Source of the DNA: Mesobacillus jeotgali
Lineage (GTDB): Bacteria > Bacillota > Bacilli > Bacillales > Cytobacillaceae
NCBI RefSeq assembly: GCF_031759225.1
Contig: NZ_CP134494.1
Coordinates: 560,001-624,000 of the forward strand
Direction: 5' to 3'
DNA length: 64,000 bases
The notes below the pieces were generated by a model, which made no database searches, had not been told where the DNA came from, and saw only the letters and a list, made by a program, of their open reading frames with translations. Positions 36,747 through 45,544 of this stretch are shown piece after piece. Made by a program: the position numbers and the translations under genes. Numbering within the stretch: position 1 is the stretch's first letter; every line of letters starts with the position of its first letter.

Positions 36747-36763
36747 CAAAAGTGTCACATGCC
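36738..36763. promoter_or_regulatory. BceR-type operator palindrome spanning the bceS stop codon
   Basis: GGCATGTGAC (36738-36747) and GTCACATGCC (36754-36763) are perfect inverted repeats with a 6-base spacer. The core TGACA-N4-TGTCA (36744-36757) fits the TnACA-N4-TGTnA pattern known for BceR-like regulators. A TATAAT at 36822 could be the -10 box of the bceA promoter with a poor -35, as expected for an activated promoter. The same palindrome followed by TTTGC could also weakly terminate the bceRS transcript. Confidence 0.65.
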
Positions 36764-36845
36764 TTTGCTCATTTGTTAGCTGAATCGAAGGAAGGGATAG
36801 AGACAGGATTTTATAATGAAATTATCAAAGAAAGGGTGTGCGGAT

Positions 36846-37607
36846 ATGATTTTACTGGAAGCTGCTAAACTTCATAAAACATATGGAAATAAATTTAATA
36901 AACAGGAAGTGTTGAAAGGGCTCGACCTGAAAATTTTCAAAGGAGAGTTTGTGAGCATCATGGGTGCCTCCGGCTCGGGGAAAACGACGCTGCTGAATGT
37001 TCTTTCCTCAATCGACCGGGTGTCCAACGGATCGATCAAGATTGAAGGAAAAGACATTACCGGGATGAAGGAGAAGCAGCTGGCTGAATTCCGTAAAGAG
37101 CATTTGGGCTTCTTGTTCCAGGATTACAATCTGCTCGACACACTGACGGTGAAGGAAAATATCCTTTTACCGCTCTCGGTCAGCAAGACGCCGAGGAAAG
37201 AAGCGAATCAAAGATTCGAAAAGATTGCCAGTGAACTGGGTATTATCGACCTGAAGGATAAGTATCCGAATGAAATTTCCGGCGGGCAAAAGCAGCGGAC
37301 ATCGGCTGCACGCGCTTTTATCCATGATCCAAGTATCATTTTTGCCGATGAACCGACGGGTGCACTTGATTCAAAATCGGCGTCAGACTTGTTGAACAAA
37401 CTGAGTGACTTGAACCAAAAACGGCAGGCGACAATCCTGATGGTCACTCACGATCCTGTTGCGGCAAGCTATTGCGGCCGGGTTATTTTTATCAAGGATG
37501 GCCTGATTTACACAGAATTGAACAAAGGCGACCAGACGAGACAGGAGTTTTTCAAGGATATCATGAAAACCCAGAGCGTATTGGGCGGTGTGCACCATGA
37601 GCGTTAA
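36846..37607 (+). CDS. bceA: BceA-like ABC transporter ATPase
   Basis: About 253 residues with Walker [12 protein letters not shown]-loop [14 protein letters not shown], signature [14 protein letters not shown], Walker [13 protein letters not shown] and H-loop [10 protein letters not shown]. The [16 protein letters not shown] segment is typical of the BceA/MacB-like ATPases. With the next gene it forms the transporter that releases membrane targets from peptide antibiotics and reports flux to BceS. The ATG at 36846 fits the conserved start; an upstream ATG at 36816 would overlap the -10 box. It overlaps bceB by 11 bases. Confidence 0.9.
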   Translation: MILLEAAKLHKTYGNKFNKQEVLKGLDLKIFKGEFVSIMGASGSGKTTLLNVLSSIDRVSNGSIKIEGKDITGMKEKQLAEFRKEHLGFLFQDYNLLDTLTVKENILLPLSVSKTPRKEANQRFEKIASELGIIDLKDKYPNEISGGQKQRTSAARAFIHDPSIIFADEPTGALDSKSASDLLNKLSDLNQKRQATILMVTHDPVAASYCGRVIFIKDGLIYTELNKGDQTRQEFFKDIMKTQSVLGGVHHER

Positions 37608-39537
37608 TCAACTCATCCTCCGCAATTTGAAAAAGAACCTGAAAAACTATTACTTGTATGTATTTGCGCTGATGTTCAGTGTCGCGCTTTACTTCGCATT
37701 CGTCACTCTCCAATATGACCCGTCCATGGATGAAACAAAGGGTTCGATCAAAGGGGCGGCTGCGATAAAGGCTGCATCTGTCCTGCTTGTCGGAATCGTC
37801 GCCATTTTCCTGACTTACGCAAATGCGATTTTTATCAAAAGGAGAAGCAAGGAAATCGGTCTATTCCAACTCGTGGGGATGACGAAGGGCAAGATTTTCC
37901 GGATTCTGAGTGTCGATAACTTTCTGTTATATTTTGGATCTTTGCTGGCAGGCGTTTTCCTCGGGTTCTCCATCTCCAAGCTGATCATGATGATCCTGTT
38001 CAAGCTCACGCAAGTCGACGGGATTGCGAAGTTGCATTTTTCCGGCACAGCCCTGGTGCAGACACTGATTGTTTTTTCACTGATCTACGTCTTGCTGCTG
38101 GTGCTGAACTTCATTTTTATAAAAAGACAAAGCATCCTGAGCTTATTCAGGGTGGTATCAAAAACGGAAGGCCGGGTAAAGAAAATCTCTTTCTGGGAGA
38201 TGCTGATCGGTGTCCTAGGCATCGGGCTGATTGGAATCGGCTATTTTGTATCCTCCATGCTATTCGAAGGGGACTTCACGTCCGTGAACGAACTCTTTTC
38301 AGCCATGGTGTTCATTTTAGCTTCGGTCATCTTCGGAACCTATCTGTTTTACAAAGGATCTGTCAGCTTCATCGCCAATATCATCCGGAAAAAGAAGGAT
38401 GGCTATCTGAATATTAATGAGGTGCTTTCGCTATCCTCGATCATGTTCAGGATGAAGTCGAATGCGCTGTTGTTGACGATTATCACGACGGTATCGGCAT
38501 TGGCGATCGGATTATTGTCGCTAAGCTATATCTCTTATTATTCTGCGGAGCAGACTGCGAAAAGTATGGTCCCAGACAACTTTGCCTTTGTGGATGAGAA
38601 GTCTGCCGCGAATTTTATGGAGGAATTGAAATCGAAGGGTATCAATTTTACCGAAAAAAGGATTGAGGTCCTTCAAGCGGTACTGAACGCAAATGACATC
38701 ATTGGGCTGAAAATGGATGGATACACACAGGACCCGCGAGCCATGAGTGTGTCGGTCATCAGCGAAAAGTCTGATGGCCAAAAGGAAGTCAGTAAGGATG
38801 AAGCCTACATGACAGGCTACAATGATATCATGATGAAATTCATCTCCATGAAGGACTCAGGGCCGATTGAGATCATCGGGAAAGATCACACCATCCCGCT
38901 GCAGTATACTGGAATGGAGAAAGAATATCCGGTGTCCCGGTATTTCGGGGGATCTCCTGTAGCCGTGGTGGATGAGACTGTTTTCGAGAAGCTGAAGAAG
39001 GATGTGGACCCTGAAATTCAAAAAGGCTCTTCACTATATATCGGGATTGAGATTCAGGATGAAGACGATTCGGAGAGAGCGAATGACCTGTTCAATGAAA
39101 ATAAATACCATGAAGCTAATATGAATGAATCACGCCTGGACAGTGAAAATATCCAAAAGAAACAGATGGGGCTTACGATGTTCATTGTCGGTTTCCTAGG
39201 ACTGACCTTCCTTGTCACATCAGGCTGCATTCTTTATTTCAAGCAAATGGACCAGACAGAAGACGAAAAACCGAATTATACGATTTTACGAAAACTTGGG
39301 TTCACCCAGGGCGATTTGCTGAGAGGCATCCAGGCAAAGCAAGCGTTCAACTTCGGCATCCCGCTAGCAATCGGGCTGCTGCACAGCTATTTTGCCGTCA
39401 AGTCAGGCTGGTTCTTCTTCGGCACTGAACTATGGTGGCCGATGCTGATTGTCATGGGACTTTATACAGCACTGTACTCCATCTTTGCTGTACTATCGGT
39501 GGCGCATTCAAAGAAAGTCATTCGGGAATCGCTTTAA
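37597..39537 (+). CDS. bceB: BceB-like ABC transporter permease
   Basis: About 646 residues with ten membrane helices and two FtsX-type domains. The first follows helix one ([36 protein letters not shown]), the second is near the C-terminus ([23 protein letters not shown]). The large extracellular domain between helices seven and eight (about residues 315-525) is the antibiotic-recognition part in this family. It works with bceA to confer resistance to bacitracin- or lantibiotic-like peptides and to activate BceS. The ATG at 37597 is in the conserved position. The gene ends 15 bases before the terminator that carries the group II intron. Confidence 0.92.
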   Translation: MSVNQLILRNLKKNLKNYYLYVFALMFSVALYFAFVTLQYDPSMDETKGSIKGAAAIKAASVLLVGIVAIFLTYANAIFIKRRSKEIGLFQLVGMTKGKIFRILSVDNFLLYFGSLLAGVFLGFSISKLIMMILFKLTQVDGIAKLHFSGTALVQTLIVFSLIYVLLLVLNFIFIKRQSILSLFRVVSKTEGRVKKISFWEMLIGVLGIGLIGIGYFVSSMLFEGDFTSVNELFSAMVFILASVIFGTYLFYKGSVSFIANIIRKKKDGYLNINEVLSLSSIMFRMKSNALLLTIITTVSALAIGLLSLSYISYYSAEQTAKSMVPDNFAFVDEKSAANFMEELKSKGINFTEKRIEVLQAVLNANDIIGLKMDGYTQDPRAMSVSVISEKSDGQKEVSKDEAYMTGYNDIMMKFISMKDSGPIEIIGKDHTIPLQYTGMEKEYPVSRYFGGSPVAVVDETVFEKLKKDVDPEIQKGSSLYIGIEIQDEDDSERANDLFNENKYHEANMNESRLDSENIQKKQMGLTMFIVGFLGLTFLVTSGCILYFKQMDQTEDEKPNYTILRKLGFTQGDLLRGIQAKQAFNFGIPLAIGLLHSYFAVKSGWFFFGTELWWPMLIVMGLYTALYSIFAVLSVAHSKKVIRESL

Positions 39538-39552
39538 ATGTAAGTAACTCCG

Positions 39553-39582
39553 AAGCACAGGAACGTATCCTGTGCTTTTTCT
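39553..39582 (+). terminator. Terminator of the bce operon, target of the group II intron
   Basis: AAGCACAGGA (39553-39562) pairs perfectly with TCCTGTGCTT (39568-39577), followed by TTTCT. The intron starts at the next base (39583), so its T tail is interrupted after about six bases and resumes as TTTACTGG after 41467. Confidence 0.85.
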
Positions 39583-41467
39583 GTGCGCCCGGCATGGGTG
39601 CAGTCTATAGGGTGTAAGTCCCGAGCCATGAAGGCAGTAGTAGTGGTTAGCTTAACGCAAGGGTGTCCGCGGTGACGCGGAATCTGAAGGAAGCGAGCGG
39701 CAAACCTCCGGTCTGAGGAACACGAACTTCATATAAGGCTAGGTACCATTGGATGAGTTTGCAGAACAAAACAAAGTCCTTACTGCCGAAGGTGGTACAG
39801 AGTAAATGAAGCAGATAGATGGAGGGAAAGACTGTACTCTTACCCGGGGAGGTCTGATTGGAAAGCCAAGTACACTTGGTAACCTATCTAGCAATAGATA
39901 GCTGAACAATCAGAAGTCAGCAGAGGTCATAGTACTTTACCGGCTCGAGACGGTAAGGGAAGGACTGAACAATTAGGAAGAACGAGAACTAGGCATACAA
40001 TTCCTGTGTAGAAGCAGACAATCCGAAAGGACTTACTTGAAGGAGGAAGTGGTGAATCCACAGGGGACTTCATGAGGGTGGAGCAGGAATAACATAATTA
40101 GATTTCTACGTTCACGTCGAAAGGAAATATCACATGTTAATGAATCTGATTCTATCACGGGAAAACTTAATAGAAGCACTTAAACGTGTGGAGAAGAACA
40201 AAGGGAGTCACGGCATAGATGGAATGTCCGTAAAATCCCTACGAAGACATCTCTATGAGAACTGGGACACCCTTTGTGATTCTTTAAGGAAAGGTACCTA
40301 TCAACCTAACCCAGTACGTCGAGTCGAAATCCCGAAACCGAACGGTGGAGTAAGGTTACTTGGAATACCTACCGTGATAGATCGTTTCATCCAACAGGCA
40401 ATCGCCCAAGTTTTAACTCCGCTTTTTGACCCAACCTTCTCGGAACATAGTTATGGGTTTAGGCCAAGCCGAAGAGGCCATGACGCTGTACGTAAAGCAA
40501 GGGGATATATAAGTGAAGGTTACAGATGGGTGATTGACATGGACTTGGAGAAGTTCTTTGACAAAGTGAATCATGACAAGCTGATGGGGATATTGGCAAG
40601 CAGAATCCAAGACCGATTGGTCTTGAAGCTAATTCGAAAATATCTCCAAGCAGGAATCATGATAAATGGTGTAGTCTACGATGCAGAAGAAGGAACACCA
40701 CAAGGAGGTCCCCTGAGCCCTCTTCTTTCGAATATACTTTTGGATAAGCTTGATAAAGAACTAGAAAGGAGAGGTCACAAGTTTGTCCGATACGCCGATG
40801 ATTGTAATATTTACATGAAATCGAAGAAAGCTGGAGAACGAGTAATGAACTCCATTACATGCTTCATTGAGCAGAAATTAAAGCTCAAAGTAAACAGAGG
40901 GAAATCAGCGGTTGACCGCCCGTGGAAACGAAAATTCCTTGGCTTTAGCTTTACGGTTAATAAGAAACCGAAGGTTCGAATAGCCAACGAAAGTGTTAAA
41001 AGGCTAAAAGCTAAAATACGAAAGTTAACATCCCGTTCTAAACCAATCCCCATGGAAGTTAGAATTGAGAAATTGAATCAATTTCTAACGGGATGGTGTG
41101 GATATTTTGCATTAGCTGATACACCAAGTAAATTCAAAGAATTTGATGAGTGGATTAGAAGAAGACTCCGTATGATTGAATGGAAACAATGGAAGAACCC
41201 GAAGACAAGAGTAAGAAAACTCAAAAGTCTTGGCGTTCCAGACCAAAAGGCATACGAATGGGGAAATTCCAGAAAGAAATTTTGGAGAATTGCCTCAAGT
41301 CCAATCTTACACAAAACCCTCGATAACTCTTATTGGAGTCATCGAGGGCTCAAAAGTCTATATCAAAGATATGAATTTCTACGTCACACTTAATTGAACC
41401 GCCGTATACCGAACGGTACGTACGGTGGTGTGAGAGGTCGGGGGTTAGTCACCCCCTCCTACTCGAT
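39583..41467 (+). mobile_element. Group II intron (bacterial, endonuclease-less type, IIC-like location)
   Basis: The 5' end GTGCGCCCGGCATGG and nearby AGTCTATAGGGTGTAAGTCCC are typical of bacterial group II introns. About 550 bases of structured RNA precede the reverse transcriptase gene. The 3' end has a domain V hairpin (CCGCCGTATACC, GAAC, GGTACGTACGGTGG at about 41400-41431) and a domain VI stem (GGGGG, TTAGTCA, CCCCC) with a bulged A and the end CTACTCGAT. Insertion directly behind a terminator hairpin is the known preference of class C introns; the exact class needs folding. The element looks complete and the RT is intact. Confidence 0.9.
40134..41393 (+). CDS. ltrA: Group II intron reverse transcriptase/maturase
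   Basis: The 419-residue protein has RT blocks in order: KGSHGIDGMSV, EIPKPNGGVRLLGIPTVIDRFIQQAI, FSEHSYGFRPSRRGHDAV, the catalytic Asp in VIDMDLEKFFDKVNHD, EEGTPQGGPLSPLLSNI, FVRYADDCNIY (YADD at 220-223), and the thumb/maturase domain X (IEKLNQFLTGWCGYFALADT). No HNH endonuclease follows, so target-primed insertion must use another primer, such as a replication strand. It splices and mobilises its own intron. The ATG at 40134 has GAAAGGAAATA upstream. Confidence 0.96.
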   Translation: MLMNLILSRENLIEALKRVEKNKGSHGIDGMSVKSLRRHLYENWDTLCDSLRKGTYQPNPVRRVEIPKPNGGVRLLGIPTVIDRFIQQAIAQVLTPLFDPTFSEHSYGFRPSRRGHDAVRKARGYISEGYRWVIDMDLEKFFDKVNHDKLMGILASRIQDRLVLKLIRKYLQAGIMINGVVYDAEEGTPQGGPLSPLLSNILLDKLDKELERRGHKFVRYADDCNIYMKSKKAGERVMNSITCFIEQKLKLKVNRGKSAVDRPWKRKFLGFSFTVNKKPKVRIANESVKRLKAKIRKLTSRSKPIPMEVRIEKLNQFLTGWCGYFALADTPSKFKEFDEWIRRRLRMIEWKQWKNPKTRVRKLKSLGVPDQKAYEWGNSRKKFWRIASSPILHKTLDNSYWSHRGLKSLYQRYEFLRHT

Positions 41468-41502
41468 TTTACTGGAAAAATTATTCTCTTACGAAACTAG
41501 GT

Positions 41503-41607
41503 TAATTGCACGGGAAAAGCTGATAATTGCACCAATCCCATCAATAATTGCGTGAAAACAGCCTGTAATTGCACAGAAAAGAGCATTAATTGCACTATTA
41601 AACAAAT
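41503..41607. repeat. Tandem array, 21-bp unit, five copies
   Basis: TAATTGC recurs at 41503, 41524, 41545, 41566 and 41587, an exact 21-bp period. The first 9 bases (TAATTGCAC) are conserved and the remaining 12 vary in G/A-rich sequence. The array begins 35 bases after the group II intron end and precedes the large unknown membrane gene. Confidence 0.85.
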
Positions 41608-41690
41608 TTTACCAGGATAATACATCCCTATGAAACTTTATATTGGTTGATTCGTATATAGAGAAGACAAAAATAAAAGGGGATTTTTCT

Positions 41691-43361
41691 ATGGGGAATA
41701 TCATTCTATTTGCACTTTTGGTTGGATTGGCTTCTGCTCTCATTCTTACTCCTTTTTCTAAAGGAGTCGAGAAGGACAGGAAAATGACATCTGCCTTTTT
41801 GATTGCTGCGATTGTCCTTTTCACGGTTGGGACTTTTGGATTTTATTATGCCTTTAATTTGGATCGTAACTTATCTTCTCTATGGCCGTTTGCGATTGTG
41901 CTTACATTTGGCGGAACGTTTTTTGCGGCTGGGAAGGAAAGGATGGTTAAAGGAATTCTATTTCTGGCAGTCCTTCTCGTTGGTGCGTACTTCATGATTG
42001 CCTTTCTTTTTAACGCCGAGGAAAAATATGAATCTGCGAAAATGGGGGAAAAGACGGAGATTTCAACTTTTGATGAAAAAGAAACCCCGGCTAGTGTCCC
42101 TCCGCAGTTTGCGCGTAATAAGATGAAGAAGGCGTTCGGCCAGGTTCCGAATACGAGTTATTATGAGCTGGGTAGCCTGCAAATCCAGAAGGTCATTGGA
42201 GAATATGTCTATATTGCCCCTGTTGAGTTTTCAGGATTTTTCAAGTGGTGGAATGGCGAATCTACACCGGGATATTTTACAGTGAGCGCCACTGATTCAT
42301 CAGCAAATCCAAAATTCATGAAGTCGAAAATGATTTACACACCATCTTCTTACTTTAATAAAAATCTCGAACGTCATATCCGGATGCAGTATCCTGAGTC
42401 TATTTTTTACGGAGACTCGCAACTCGAGGTTGATGATGAAGGAAAACCTTTCTATATCAGGACTTATGGTGAGTTCATCTCAGCCAGGAATGGTTTTGAT
42501 GTAAAAGGGGTCGTCGTTGTGGATCCGGAATCCGGGAAGACGAAATCCTATGGTTTGGCCGATGTTCCTGAATTCATTGACGGTGCTGTTTCTCCTGAGG
42601 CGGTCAGTCTGCAGAACAGTTATTTCGGGAATTATGTCCATGGCTATTGGAACAGCGTGTTCGGCAAGACAGATGTGAGGCTGCCTTCAGATGAAGGGAC
42701 CGAGGCACAGGTCAGCCCGATATTCGACGAAAATGGCGATATGTATTATTTCACCGATTTTACCAGCCCGAAAGAAGGGGTCGACTCGATGCTCGGTTAT
42801 GCGCTGACAAACTCGCGCACGGGGAAGGCGACCTTCTATACCGGTAATCTTGAAGAGTCCTATATGGATTCCGAAGGGGCTTTGCAGATTATCGAAAAGA
42901 AATTCATCGAGAAAAAATGGCACGGTGAAATGCCGATCATCTATAATTTCTATGGCGAGGCAAGCTGGTTGTCAGGTGTACTTGATTCGAACGGCTTCCT
43001 GCAAAACTACTTTATCGTGTCAGCAGCAAACCCGGAGATTTCCGTGTATGGCAACACTCCAAACGAAGCATTGAAAAAGTTTAAGACCGCTCTCCAGCAT
43101 GGCGGCGGAACAGTGGATGGCAATTCGAAGGCAGAGGAAAAGCAAACGAGCGGAACCGTACTGCGCGTCTACAAAGAAAAAACAGGCGACTACACGATTG
43201 TTTCCATCCTGCTGGATAACAAAAAGAACTACATCATTTCATCAGAAACGAACCCACTGGCGATTTATGTAAAAGAAGGCGACCAGGTCAATATCAAATA
43301 CAGTGATACAGGCGAAACCTTCCTGCCAGTGAAAGAGTTAGTGATCCAGGGATTAGAATAA
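41691..43361 (+). CDS. Large membrane-anchored protein of unknown function
   Basis: About 556 residues. Four membrane helices occupy residues 2-21, 34-54, 64-81 and 86-108, after which about 450 residues are soluble, probably extracytoplasmic. This part is rich in aromatic residues and beta-strand patterns (VIGEYVYIAPVEFSGFFKWWNG, YFTDFTSPKEGVDSMLGYALTNSRTGKATFYTGN). The last 70 residues (TVLRVYKEKTGDYTIVSILLDNKKNYIIS...VKEGDQVNIKY) look like a small beta-barrel. I do not recognise a family. The ATG at 41691 has AAAGGGGAT 6 bases upstream. It stands alone between the 21-bp array and a perfect terminator. Confidence 0.8.
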   Translation: MGNIILFALLVGLASALILTPFSKGVEKDRKMTSAFLIAAIVLFTVGTFGFYYAFNLDRNLSSLWPFAIVLTFGGTFFAAGKERMVKGILFLAVLLVGAYFMIAFLFNAEEKYESAKMGEKTEISTFDEKETPASVPPQFARNKMKKAFGQVPNTSYYELGSLQIQKVIGEYVYIAPVEFSGFFKWWNGESTPGYFTVSATDSSANPKFMKSKMIYTPSSYFNKNLERHIRMQYPESIFYGDSQLEVDDEGKPFYIRTYGEFISARNGFDVKGVVVVDPESGKTKSYGLADVPEFIDGAVSPEAVSLQNSYFGNYVHGYWNSVFGKTDVRLPSDEGTEAQVSPIFDENGDMYYFTDFTSPKEGVDSMLGYALTNSRTGKATFYTGNLEESYMDSEGALQIIEKKFIEKKWHGEMPIIYNFYGEASWLSGVLDSNGFLQNYFIVSAANPEISVYGNTPNEALKKFKTALQHGGGTVDGNSKAEEKQTSGTVLRVYKEKTGDYTIVSILLDNKKNYIISSETNPLAIYVKEGDQVNIKYSDTGETFLPVKELVIQGLE

Positions 43362-43369
43362 AGAGAAAT

Positions 43370-43417
43370 CGCCTGCCCTCCGGTATGGATGTTAGACCGG
43401 AGGCAGGCGGTTTTTTG
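43370..43417 (+). terminator. Strong terminator after the unknown membrane gene
   Basis: CGCCTGCC-CTCCGGT (43370-43384) pairs with ACCGGA-GGCAGGCG (43396-43409) with one bulge, followed by GTTTTTTGG. Confidence 0.88.
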
Positions 43418-43508
43418 GTTATGGATAATTAAAAGGAAAGATAAATTGTCTTGAGGACTCGGGAAGCATTTGTTTGTGAGATAGTTAAGAGATGGTATGG
43501 TTGAGAAC

Positions 43509-43889
43509 TTACTGCTGTTTTTCATTCAGTATCTCTAAAACATCTTGATGCTGCTTCTGAACATTGGAAACATGCTTAATCTCACTGGATAGTTCTGATT
43601 TCGTTTCATCCAGTTTCTTCATCAGGCTGCCATAATAAAATGCCACTTCCTTCCGCATTTCACTCTGTTCCGAAAGTAAAGATTGCTGGCCTTTAGTCAA
43701 AGCATTCTGTTCTAATTGCATGGATTGGTAGCCATTCTCTAAGTTGCTTAAACGATTCTCCATTGAATCAAAGCGTGCATCAACAGAGTCAAAGCGTGCA
43801 TCAACGGAATCGAAACGTGCATCAACAGAGTCAAAGCGCTTGTCCATCGAATCCAAACGATCTAAAATCTTATTCAATATTTTCTCCAT
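43509..43889 (-). CDS. Heptad-repeat coiled-coil protein
   Basis: The 126-residue protein is almost wholly helical and hydrophilic. Residues 8-45 hold near-perfect heptads (RLDSMDKRFDSVDARFDSVDARFDSVDARFDSMENRL), encoded by almost identical 21-base DNA repeats. The rest is a longer coiled coil (LEQNALTKGQQSLLSEQSEMRKEVAFYYGSL). It has no signal peptide or membrane segment. Similar small coiled coils are common as hypothetical proteins in Bacillaceae and may form filaments or scaffold partners; the function is unknown. The AAGGAGGTGAAATGAG ribosome site is strong, so it is expressed. Confidence 0.75.
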   Translation of the reverse strand: MEKILNKILDRLDSMDKRFDSVDARFDSVDARFDSVDARFDSMENRLSNLENGYQSMQLEQNALTKGQQSLLSEQSEMRKEVAFYYGSLMKKLDETKSELSSEIKHVSNVQKQHQDVLEILNEKQQ

Positions 43890-44233
43890 CTCATTTCACC
43901 TCCTTCTTTATGAATATATTATACCCAGCCCAGTAAGACAAGTCACCACAAATGACAAGGATTTTTGCTCTTTCAGAACCGCTCCTCCAATCGTATTGCT
44001 TTTACATAATCATTCTACTAGATGGAAGTTATCAAGACTTAAATTGGCAGTGAAGATGGCCATATTCTCAAAAGGTCGTTTCAAGTAAAATTGAACATAT
44101 TGTGTTACACCCTTAACGTCCCTCTGTTTGTAGTTAGCGATATCAGGAAATATCCGGAATCTTATAGTAAAATTGTCCGTAATCTCGTATTCTATAAAAG
44201 GAAGTCGAAATTCACGTTTTAGGTGGTATGGTT
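43890..44233. other. Intergenic region between divergent coiled-coil and GGDEF genes
   Basis: This 344-base stretch holds the start regions of both divergent genes. I see no conserved operator, repeat array or RNA element, and no further gene. Confidence 0.5.
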
Positions 44234-45310
44234 TTGCTGAAAGATTTTTTTATACATTCTAGTTTTGTTATCACGTTTTTGTTTATTGGGGGAAGTTTAT
44301 TTAAGAACAATCCGGAGATAGATACAACTCTTAAAAAGGTAAAACTTGGGGCATTAGCGGGAATACTTGGTTCAGTGTTAATGGCTTTTAGTATCCAGAT
44401 TACTCCTATGATCATGATGGACTTGCGTCATATCGCGATCCTGTTGTCTGCTTTTTATGGAGGATTCGTGCCAGCTTTCGTAGCCGCCACCATAATCAAT
44501 ATCAGCAGATTAGTATTTTTTGATGGAAGTCTCGAAACATTTCTGGTCACTGTGCTCATAATGTTTATTATTGCGGCGTTTGCCGCACTGGTCCAAAAAA
44601 AGGTGAAGGGATCGGACTTTATTAAGTGGACGATCATGGGATTGATCAGTTTAATTACGATTTCCTTCGGCTTTTTGTATCTAATGGGTTTTTCAGATCA
44701 AGTGTACCAAATTTTGGTTAACTATTGGGTTATTACGACAATATCGGGAGTTTTGGTGTATTTTTTGGCAGGGTACATCGTTCAGTCGAACCAAATGTTT
44801 ATGCAGCTGAAAACCCAGTCGGCAACAGACTTCCTTACGGGGTTAAATAATGTAAGACAGTTCGATTCGTCATTGAATGAAAGTTTAGAAAGTGCCCAGA
44901 AGCTTAATGAAAAATTATCGTTGCTTATGATTGATATCGACCACTTCAAAAAGGTCAATGATACGTATGGTCATCAAGCTGGAGATGAAGTTTTAAGGCA
45001 ATTGGGAGGACTGTTAATCACCTGCTCACGCCCAAGTGATATTGTTTCAAGAAATGGCGGTGAAGAATTTTCACTGTTATTAAAGAATTGCTCCTATACT
45101 CAAGCGCTGGAAATCGCAGAACGCCTCCGGGGAATAGTGGAAAATCATCGATTCTCCTTACCAAATGGCAAGGAAATCCAGATCACCATCTCTCTTGGTG
45201 CCTCAACCTATTTAGAGACAACTCAATGCTTAGAAGAATTCATCAAACAAGCAGACGACACCTTATATAAATCAAAACGGACAGGAAGAAATAAAGTATC
45301 CGCACTGTAA
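44234..45310 (+). CDS. Membrane diguanylate cyclase with 5TMR_LYT-type sensor
   Basis: About 358 residues. The N-terminal 185 residues form five to six helices with the 5TM-5TMR_LYT pattern (LFKNNPEIDTTLKKVKLGALAGILGSVLMAFSIQITPMIMMDLRHIAILLSAFYGGFVPAF). It is the same receptor module as in LytS. A GGDEF domain follows (DFLTGLNNVRQFDSSL, MIDIDHFKKVNDTYGHQAGDE, SRNGGEEFSLLL), with the GGEEF active site and catalytic Asp intact. It should make cyclic di-GMP in response to a membrane or ligand signal. An ATG at 44228 is one base from AGGTGG; the TTG at 44234 has the right spacing. Confidence 0.9.
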   Translation: MLKDFFIHSSFVITFLFIGGSLFKNNPEIDTTLKKVKLGALAGILGSVLMAFSIQITPMIMMDLRHIAILLSAFYGGFVPAFVAATIINISRLVFFDGSLETFLVTVLIMFIIAAFAALVQKKVKGSDFIKWTIMGLISLITISFGFLYLMGFSDQVYQILVNYWVITTISGVLVYFLAGYIVQSNQMFMQLKTQSATDFLTGLNNVRQFDSSLNESLESAQKLNEKLSLLMIDIDHFKKVNDTYGHQAGDEVLRQLGGLLITCSRPSDIVSRNGGEEFSLLLKNCSYTQALEIAERLRGIVENHRFSLPNGKEIQITISLGASTYLETTQCLEEFIKQADDTLYKSKRTGRNKVSAL

Positions 45311-45345
45311 AGCACAGGGACAGCCCCCTGTGCTTCTTCTTTGTT
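45310..45345 (+). terminator. Terminator after the second GGDEF gene
   Basis: AGCACAGGG (45311-45319) pairs with CCCTGTGCT (45326-45334), followed by TCTTCTTTGTTT. It is a member of the recurrent AGCACAGG family, very similar to the intron target at 39553. Confidence 0.8.
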
Positions 45346-45544
45346 TCTTTTTAAAAGGTTCTAGAATGGCAGGGAGTGAAAGGCGACATAGAAGGGAGGA
45401 ACCTTATTGACTACTGGTAAAATAACTCTGCTCACTGATCATAAGGCACCGATCACTCCAAAAAAGTAAAAGACATCTAGCATAATAGGAAATTAAAGGT
45501 AAAATGGAAGTAGAGATAGAGCGTGTTAAAAGGGGGGAACAATT

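Noticed and set aside
43740..44088. Plus-strand frame opposite the coiled-coil gene
   Set aside because: It is a shadow of the repeated RFDSVDA coding sequence (reads RASTESK repeats) and lacks a ribosome site.
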